NCBI GenBank assembly: GCA_910584605.1 | Contig: CAJUAW010000001.1 | Coordinates: 13,823 to 77,822, forward strand | From: an uncultured Oscillospiraceae bacterium | GTDB taxonomy: Bacteria; Bacillota_A; Clostridia; Oscillospirales; Oscillospiraceae | Direction: 5' to 3' | DNA: 64,000 nt | In this document: positions 59,245 to 64,000 of the stretch, piece by piece | Numbering within the stretch: the stretch's first letter is position 1 | Layout: every line of letters starts with the position of its first letter | Program-made: the position numbers and the translations under genes | The notes under the pieces: generated by a model | What the model saw: only the letters and a program-made list of their open reading frames with translations | Told to the model about the DNA's origin: nothing | The model's database searches: none

Positions 59245-61524
59245 ATGCAGTTGAAAGAACAGCTCTTTCAGACCACCCAGGTGCGCTTTGGTTGCGCCCC
59301 TGACCAGTGCGACGATCACCAGCTCTATGAGGCGCTGCTGATCCTCACCCGCCAGCTGGCTCAGGACCGCTCCGCTCCGTCAGGCGGACGGAAGCTCTAC
59401 TATTTCTCCGCCGAGTTCCTCATGGGCAAGCTCCTGTCCAACAACCTGCTGGCCCTGGGACTCCACGACGAGGTTCGCGCCCTGCTGGCCGACCTGGGCC
59501 GGGACCTGGGTGTCATCGAGTCCATGGAGCCAGAGCCCGCCCTGGGCAACGGCGGTCTGGGCCGTCTGGCCGCCTGCTTCCTGGACTCCATCGCCGCCCT
59601 GGGCCTGCCCGGCGACGGCGTGGGCCTGAACTACCACTACGGCCTCTTCCGGCAGAAATTCGACCACAACCGCCAGACCGAGGTCCCTGACCCCTGGATG
59701 GAGGCGGACAGCTGGCTCATCCCCACCGGGTGCACCTTCGACGTCCCCTTCGGCGGTTTCGACCTGAAGGCGGTGCTCTACGACATCGCCATCCCCGGAG
59801 CCAACAACCAGTGCGCCAACCGGCTCCACCTCTTCGACGTGGCCGAGCCCGCTTCCGCCCCCTGGGTGGGCATCGACTTTGACAAGGGGGACATCGCCCA
59901 CCGGCTGACCTCCTTCCTCTACCCCGACGACAGCGACGACGCGGGGCGGCTGCTCCGGGTGTATCAGCAGTATTTCATGGTGTCCGCCGGGGCCCAGCTG
60001 ATCCTCTCCGAGCTGGAGAGCCGGGGGTACGCCCCCGACACCCTGGCCGACCATGTGGTGATCCAGATCAACGACACCCACCCCTCCATGGTCATCCCCG
60101 AGCTGATCCGGCTGCTCACCGCCAAGGGCCTGTCCTTTGACGCCGCCCTGGATCAGGTCCGCCGCACCTGCGCCTACACCAACCACACCATCCTGGCCGA
60201 GGCTTTGGAGAAGTGGCCCCTGTCCTTTATCGAGAAGGTGGCCCCCCAGCTGGTGCCCGTCATCCAGGAGCTGGACCGCCGCATGAAGGAGGCCCATCCC
60301 GATCCCCGGGTCGCCATCATCGACGGGCAGGACCGCGTTCACATGGCCCACATGGACATCCACTGCGGCTTCTCTGTCAACGGCGTGGCCGCTCTCCATA
60401 CCGAGATTTTGAAAAACTCCGAGCTGAAGCCTTTTTACGACATTTACCCGGAGAAATTCAACAACAAAACCAACGGCGTCACCCTCCGCCGGTGGCTGGA
60501 GGCCTGCGATCCCCAGCTCACCGCCCTGATCGACGACTGCATCGGCGCCGGCTGGCGGCAGGACGCCCGCAAGCTGGAGAAGCTGCTGGACTTCCAGGAG
60601 GATGAAGCCGTTCTGGACCGCCTGCTGGAGGTGAAGCAGCACAATAAGAACCAGCTGTGCCGCGTCCTATGGGCCGTTCAGCACATTGAGCTGGACCCCC
60701 AGTCCGTCTTCGACATCCAGGTCAAGCGGCTCCACGAGTACAAGCGGCAGCAGATGAACGCCCTGTATATCATCCACAAGTATCTGGAGATCAAGGGGGG
60801 CAAGCTGCCCGAGCGGCCGGTGACCGTCCTGTTCGGCGCGAAGGCCGCCCCCGCCTATGTCATGGCCAAGCGGATCATTCACCTGATCCTCTGCCTGCAA
60901 AAGCTCATCGAGCAGGACCCCCAGGTCCGGCCCTGGCTGCGGGTGGCCATGGTGGAGAACTACAACGTCACCTGGGCCGCCCGGCTCATCCCCGCCTGCG
61001 ACATCTCGGAGCAGATCTCCCTGGCCTCCAAGGAGGCCAGCGGAACCGGCAACATGAAGTTCATGGCCAACGGCGCGGTCACCCTGGGCACCTTGGATGG
61101 GGCCAACGTGGAGATCGCCCAGCTGGTGGGGGAGGAGAACATCTACACCTTCGGCCAGCACAGCGACACGGTGATCGGCCTGTACCAGGGCGGCGAGCCC
61201 GACGGCCGCGCCTACCGCCCCCTGGACTACTACCACCGTCCGGCGGTGGAGGGGCTGGTGGACTTCATCGTCTCCCCCGAGCTGCTGGCCATCGGTGATC
61301 CGGCGGAGCTGTCCGCCCTGTGGCGCGACATGAAGTACAAGGACTGGTTCATGGCCCTGCTGGATGTGGAGGACTACATCGCCGCCAAGGAGCGGTGCCT
61401 GAAGGACTACGGCGACCGCCGGGCCTGGGCAAAGAAGATGCTGGTCAACATCGCCAAATCGGGGTATTTCTCCTCCGACCGGACCATTGAGCAGTACAAC
61501 AAGGATATTTGGAAGCTGAAATAA
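59245..61524 (+). CDS. glgP: Glycogen/maltodextrin phosphorylase
   Basis: Releases glucose 1-phosphate from alpha-1,4-glucans using phosphate. The 759-residue GT35 enzyme has EPALGNGGLGRLAACFLDS, QINDTHPSM, QVKRLHEYKRQ and the PLP-lysine segment EASGTGNMKFMANG (Lys605). It has the short N-terminus of bacterial maltodextrin-type phosphorylases. With malQ it forms the intracellular maltodextrin degradation route fed by the ABC importer. Confidence 0.96.
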   Translation: MQLKEQLFQTTQVRFGCAPDQCDDHQLYEALLILTRQLAQDRSAPSGGRKLYYFSAEFLMGKLLSNNLLALGLHDEVRALLADLGRDLGVIESMEPEPALGNGGLGRLAACFLDSIAALGLPGDGVGLNYHYGLFRQKFDHNRQTEVPDPWMEADSWLIPTGCTFDVPFGGFDLKAVLYDIAIPGANNQCANRLHLFDVAEPASAPWVGIDFDKGDIAHRLTSFLYPDDSDDAGRLLRVYQQYFMVSAGAQLILSELESRGYAPDTLADHVVIQINDTHPSMVIPELIRLLTAKGLSFDAALDQVRRTCAYTNHTILAEALEKWPLSFIEKVAPQLVPVIQELDRRMKEAHPDPRVAIIDGQDRVHMAHMDIHCGFSVNGVAALHTEILKNSELKPFYDIYPEKFNNKTNGVTLRRWLEACDPQLTALIDDCIGAGWRQDARKLEKLLDFQEDEAVLDRLLEVKQHNKNQLCRVLWAVQHIELDPQSVFDIQVKRLHEYKRQQMNALYIIHKYLEIKGGKLPERPVTVLFGAKAAPAYVMAKRIIHLILCLQKLIEQDPQVRPWLRVAMVENYNVTWAARLIPACDISEQISLASKEASGTGNMKFMANGAVTLGTLDGANVEIAQLVGEENIYTFGQHSDTVIGLYQGGEPDGRAYRPLDYYHRPAVEGLVDFIVSPELLAIGDPAELSALWRDMKYKDWFMALLDVEDYIAAKERCLKDYGDRRAWAKKMLVNIAKSGYFSSDRTIEQYNKDIWKLK

Positions 61525-61536
61525 CCGCCTGTATTG

Positions 61537-61577
61537 AAAACGCGCGTCCCGCAAACACGGGACGCGCGTTTTTTATG
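61537..61577. terminator. Bidirectional terminator between glgP and the RHH gene
   Basis: A 15-bp stem (61537-61551 with 61558-61572) with loop CAAACA, ending in T6. It overlaps the stop codon of the convergent small gene. Confidence 0.9.
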
Positions 61578-61758
61578 GGATGATCCATCTGCCGGTCAGC
61601 GTCTCCGGCGCATTTTCCACGTGCCACAGATAGCACCGCAGCACCTGCCGTATGTATCCTGGCACCGTTTTGTCCAGCTGCTCCGCCTGCTCCTTCACCT
61701 GGTCATACCAGTCCAGCGGCAGCTGAACACAGACCGTTTTCTTGGGGCCTGGTTTCAT
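61573..61758 (-). CDS. Small ribbon-helix-helix-like protein
   Basis: A 61-residue protein with the pattern of an Arc/CopG fold: a strand (KTVCVQLPL), helix A (DWYDQVKEQAEQL) and helix B (TVPGYIRQVLRCYLWHV). It probably dimerises and binds DNA. The ATG at 61758 has GAGGTG six bases upstream. It is divergent from an XRE regulator across an operator-like palindrome. It may be an antitoxin-like regulator without an obvious toxin, or a self-contained switch. Confidence 0.7.
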   Translation of the reverse strand: MKPGPKKTVCVQLPLDWYDQVKEQAEQLDKTVPGYIRQVLRCYLWHVENAPETLTGRWIIP

Positions 61759-61776
61759 AGCAATCACCTCAATCTC

Positions 61777-61805
61777 ATTTTAAGGGTTATTCCCTTAAAT
61801 GTCAA
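61777..61805 (-). promoter_or_regulatory. Promoter with operator palindrome for the RHH gene
   Basis: On the minus strand TTGACA (61800-61805), 17-bp spacer and TAAAAT (61777-61782). The spacer overlaps the perfect palindrome TTTAAGGG-TTATT-CCCTTAAA (61779-61799), so a bound regulator would cover the promoter completely. Confidence 0.75.
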
Positions 61806-61848
61806 CTTAAAAAATCCTTATGCCCCATAATATTTTGGGGTGATGAGT

Positions 61849-62067
61849 ATGCTGGAGCATCTGCGGGGACTGCGGGAAGACAAGGACTTATCTCAGGCGG
61901 AGATGGCCAAAATTCTTCAAGTCCATCAGACAACCTATTCCGATTACGAGCTGGGCCACCTGAATATCCCAATCGATACACTCAAGCAGTTGGCATGTTT
62001 CTATAACACCAGCATCGACTACCTCCTGGGCCTGACCAACGTCCGGGAACCTTATCCCCGGGCATAA
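61849..62067 (+). CDS. Small XRE-family regulator
   Basis: A 72-residue Cro/C1-type helix-turn-helix (LRGLREDKDLSQAEMAKILQ, TTYSDYELGHLNIPIDTLKQ, YNTSIDYLLGLT) with almost nothing beyond the DNA-binding domain. I start at ATG 61849 after GGGGTGAT; in-frame starts at 61840 and 61843 would place the site inside the gene. It is divergent from the RHH gene with about 90 bp between, so the two may cross-regulate. Confidence 0.85.
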   Translation: MLEHLRGLREDKDLSQAEMAKILQVHQTTYSDYELGHLNIPIDTLKQLACFYNTSIDYLLGLTNVREPYPRA

Positions 62068-62071
62068 GAAA

Positions 62072-62100
62072 ACGGAGACGCTTACCGCGTCTCCGTTTTT
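62072..62100. terminator. Bidirectional terminator between the XRE gene and the HAD gene
   Basis: ACGGAGACGC/GCGTCTCCGT stem with a 5-nt loop, then TTTTT. Confidence 0.9.
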
Positions 62101-62897
62101 CACTCCAAGCAGCTCAAAACCGCCCAGGCCGCGCCTTCCTCCCCGTTAGAGGGGGCAATCCGGGCGGCGGCGGCCTTCACATGCTCCGGGGCGTTGCCCA
62201 TGGCAATGGGCAGGCCCGCCACGCGGAAGGCGCTCAGATCGTTCTCGCTGTCCCCCACGGCGGCGCACCGGTCCAGGGGAACGCCGTACCGCTCCGCGAT
62301 CACCGCCAGGGCTGCGCCCTTGTCCGCTCCACCGGCGGTGAGCTCAAAGTCGTGGCCGCTGGAAGTGGTGAGGGTCACATCGGGCAGGGCGGCCAGCTCC
62401 TCCACCGGGGGCCGGACCTCGCCCAGCTCCCCGTGAATCTTCACCAAAGGCAGGTCATGCTCCGCCATAAACCCCAAAAAGTCCTCGGTCACCGTCACCG
62501 CCTTGTGAAAGGCGGGGAAGGGGTACCAGCGCTCCATAAACTTTTTGTAGGCGGCATTCACCAGGATCTCGTTCCCCGCGTAGATGAGCAGCTGGACGTC
62601 CCAGCTCAGGCACAGCTCCATGGCCCGCCGGGCGGAGCCTTCGTCCACATCCCAGCGGCGGACGGTCCGCCCGGAGGCGCCGTCCACCACCAGGCCGCCT
62701 CCCGCTCCCGCCGACAGGGCGTCACACCCCGCCTCCCGGGCAAAAAACATGCTCTCTTGGGCGGGACGGCCGGTGTTGATCACCACCCGCAGCCCCGCCG
62801 CTCTGGCCCTGGCGATGGCCTCCCTGGAGGCGGCGGTAATGGTCCCCTCCGGCGTAAGCAGGGTGCCGTCCAGGTCCAATGAAATCAGCCTTATCAT
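62100..62897 (-). CDS. HAD-superfamily hydrolase, Cof-type
   Basis: A 265-residue phosphatase: motif I SLDLDGTLL (nucleophile Asp), motif II INTGRP, a C2B cap (about 85-190), motif III Lys in GGADKGAAL, and motif IV VGDSENDLSAF. Cof-type enzymes dephosphorylate sugar phosphates, FMN or PLP-like compounds; the substrate is unknown. The ATG at 62897 overlaps the feoB stop by 4 bp. The long frame to 63395 is out-of-frame noise over feoB. Confidence 0.92.
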   Translation of the reverse strand: MIRLISLDLDGTLLTPEGTITAASREAIARARAAGLRVVINTGRPAQESMFFAREAGCDALSAGAGGGLVVDGASGRTVRRWDVDEGSARRAMELCLSWDVQLLIYAGNEILVNAAYKKFMERWYPFPAFHKAVTVTEDFLGFMAEHDLPLVKIHGELGEVRPPVEELAALPDVTLTTSSGHDFELTAGGADKGAALAVIAERYGVPLDRCAAVGDSENDLSAFRVAGLPIAMGNAPEHVKAAAARIAPSNGEEGAAWAVLSCLE

Positions 62898-64000
62898 CCG
62901 AAAAACAGACCTCCTATTTGATAGACCAGCAGAGCCACTCCGTAGGCACAGCCCATCTGCCATGCGATGGAGAACCAGGCCCACTTGGAGCTGTTCATCT
63001 CCTTGAAGAGGGTAGACACGGCGGCTACGCAGGGGACGTACAGCAGGATAAACACCAGCATGGCAAAGGCGGACAGAGGGGTGAAGCCGGTCATGGCGGC
63101 GGCCACCGCCCCGCTGGAGGCCGTGAGGGAGAAGCCGTAGAACATGGACAGGGAGGACACCACCATCTCCTTGGCGATAAGACCGGTGAGCAGGGCCACG
63201 GCGGCCTGCCAGTGTCCGAAGCCGCAGGGGGCGAAGATGGGCGCGATCAGCCCGCCGATGGCCCCCAGCATGCTGTGGGAGGCGTCCTCCACCATGTGGA
63301 GGGAGAAGTCGAAGGACTGGAGCAGCCACAGCACCATGGACATGAGCAGGATCAGCGTCCCGGCCTTGACCAGAAACCCCTTCACCTTCTGCCACACGTG
63401 GTTAAGCATATTGCCCAGGGAGGGCAGGCGGTAGGGGGGCAGCTCCAGCACAAAGGGAGCGGGCTCCCCGGCGAACAAAGCACTTTTGAAGAACAGTCCT
63501 GAAAGAATACCCACCAGCATCCCTACAACGTACAGCCCAAACACCACCAGTCCCGCCCAGGGGCCGAAAAAGGCGGCGGAGATCAGACCGTAGACGGGCA
63601 GCTTGGCGGAGCAGGACATAAAGGGCACCAGCAGGATGGTCATTCGCCGGTCCTTTTCGTTCTCCATGGTCCGGGCCCCCATGATGGCGGGCACCGAGCA
63701 GCCAAAGCCCATAAGCATGGGGATAAACGCCTTTCCGCTCAGGCCGAACCGGCGCAGCAGCCGGTCCATGATGAAGGCGGCCCGGGCCATGTAGCCGGAG
63801 TCCTCCAGGAAGGACAAAAACAGAAACAGCAGGGCAATCTGGGGCAGGAAGGTGAGCACGCCTCCCACTCCGGCGATGATGCCGTCGCAGACCAGGGAGA
63901 CGAGCACATGGGACACCCCCATGCCCTCCAGGACGGGGGCCAACCACTGGGAGAAGGCGTCCATCCCCGCCCCCACCCCGTCGGACAGCCAGGAGCCGAA
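62894..64000 (-). CDS. feoB: Ferrous iron transporter B, C-terminal membrane part (cut by window edge)
   Basis: The frame is open from 64000 down to the TGA at 62894-62896, giving the last 368 residues. It covers the Gate/core membrane region of FeoB (GGVLTFLPQIALLFLFLSFL, MGFGCSVPAIMGARTM with the conserved Cys, and late helices with GLIAKEMVVSSLSMFYG). The G-protein domain lies beyond the window. It imports Fe2+ under anaerobic conditions. A HAD phosphatase gene overlaps its end. Confidence 0.93.
   Translation of the reverse strand, partial: FGSWLSDGVGAGMDAFSQWLAPVLEGMGVSHVLVSLVCDGIIAGVGGVLTFLPQIALLFLFLSFLEDSGYMARAAFIMDRLLRRFGLSGKAFIPMLMGFGCSVPAIMGARTMENEKDRRMTILLVPFMSCSAKLPVYGLISAAFFGPWAGLVVFGLYVVGMLVGILSGLFFKSALFAGEPAPFVLELPPYRLPSLGNMLNHVWQKVKGFLVKAGTLILLMSMVLWLLQSFDFSLHMVEDASHSMLGAIGGLIAPIFAPCGFGHWQAAVALLTGLIAKEMVVSSLSMFYGFSLTASSGAVAAAMTGFTPLSAFAMLVFILLYVPCVAAVSTLFKEMNSSKWAWFSIAWQMGCAYGVALLVYQIGGLFFG

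Overview
The window reads as one contiguous chromosome segment of a high-GC Firmicute of the gut Oscillospiraceae type (Flavonifractor/Lawsonibacter-like). This is inferred from G/C-ending codons set against AT-rich sigma-A-type promoters, FabK-type enoyl reductases instead of FabI, a full PTS, lipoprotein sugar-binding proteins, SLH domains and an EFR1 ferredoxin. Coding density is high, many genes overlap by 4 bp (ATGA), and convergent genes share bidirectional terminators. I saw no rRNA, tRNA, CRISPR array, transposase or prophage.

Layout: (1) 1-10.6 kb, L-arabinose utilisation: an ABC importer (lipoprotein, ATPase, two permeases) with araB, araA and araD on the minus strand, a divergent AraR-type repressor, and the tail of a second, paralogous sugar-binding protein at the left edge. 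(2) 10.6-17 kb, a MacAB-like operon (HlyD adaptor, ATPase, FtsX permease) followed by an SLH surface protein, with a divergent XRE regulator. (3) 17-21.3 kb, mannitol: mtlD divergent from a DeoR-type regulator and a fused MtlA EIICBA. (4) 21.4-26 kb, an aminotransferase with two-subunit L-serine dehydratase, and a Na+/alanine symporter. (5) 26-27 kb, EFR1 ferredoxin/flavodoxin. (6) 27-37.7 kb, a 13-gene type II fatty-acid operon (acpP, accBCDA, fabH, fabK, a second FabK-like flavoprotein, fabD, fabG, fabF, fabZ, MarR/FabT) behind a strong promoter whose start site lies in a 13-bp inverted repeat. (7) 37.9-40.1 kb, ptsH-ptsI. (8) 40.2-44.4 kb, response regulator, histidine kinase, HtrA-like protease, NUDIX hydrolase and a small protein; then a CDF cation pump, an AbgT transporter with an M20 peptidase, and a split ThrE/YjjPB-type exporter. 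(9) 50.6-53 kb, D,D-carboxypeptidase, class I amidotransferase and cytidylate-kinase-like protein. (10) 53.2-61.5 kb, a maltodextrin operon (binding protein, two permeases, LacI regulator, malQ, glgP) with no ATPase. (11) 61.6-64 kb, a divergent ribbon-helix-helix/XRE pair, a HAD phosphatase and a truncated feoB.

The most interesting observation is at 48.9-49.23 kb. Two tandemly duplicated units of about 155 bp each carry three 6-bp direct repeats at exact 11-bp period, a TATGAT -10 box 20 bp later, a short C/U-rich tract with repeated anti-Shine-Dalgarno motifs, and a 15-bp GC-rich hairpin. They look like twin small-RNA genes. The same kind of repeat (TTCACA-N5-TTCACC) sits 19 bp before the -10 box of the response-regulator operon 4.5 kb away, which also encodes the HtrA protease. 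A two-component system, an HtrA protease and anti-SD small RNAs together resemble the streptococcal CiaRH regulon in an unrelated lineage. The regulatory link is inference from sequence only.
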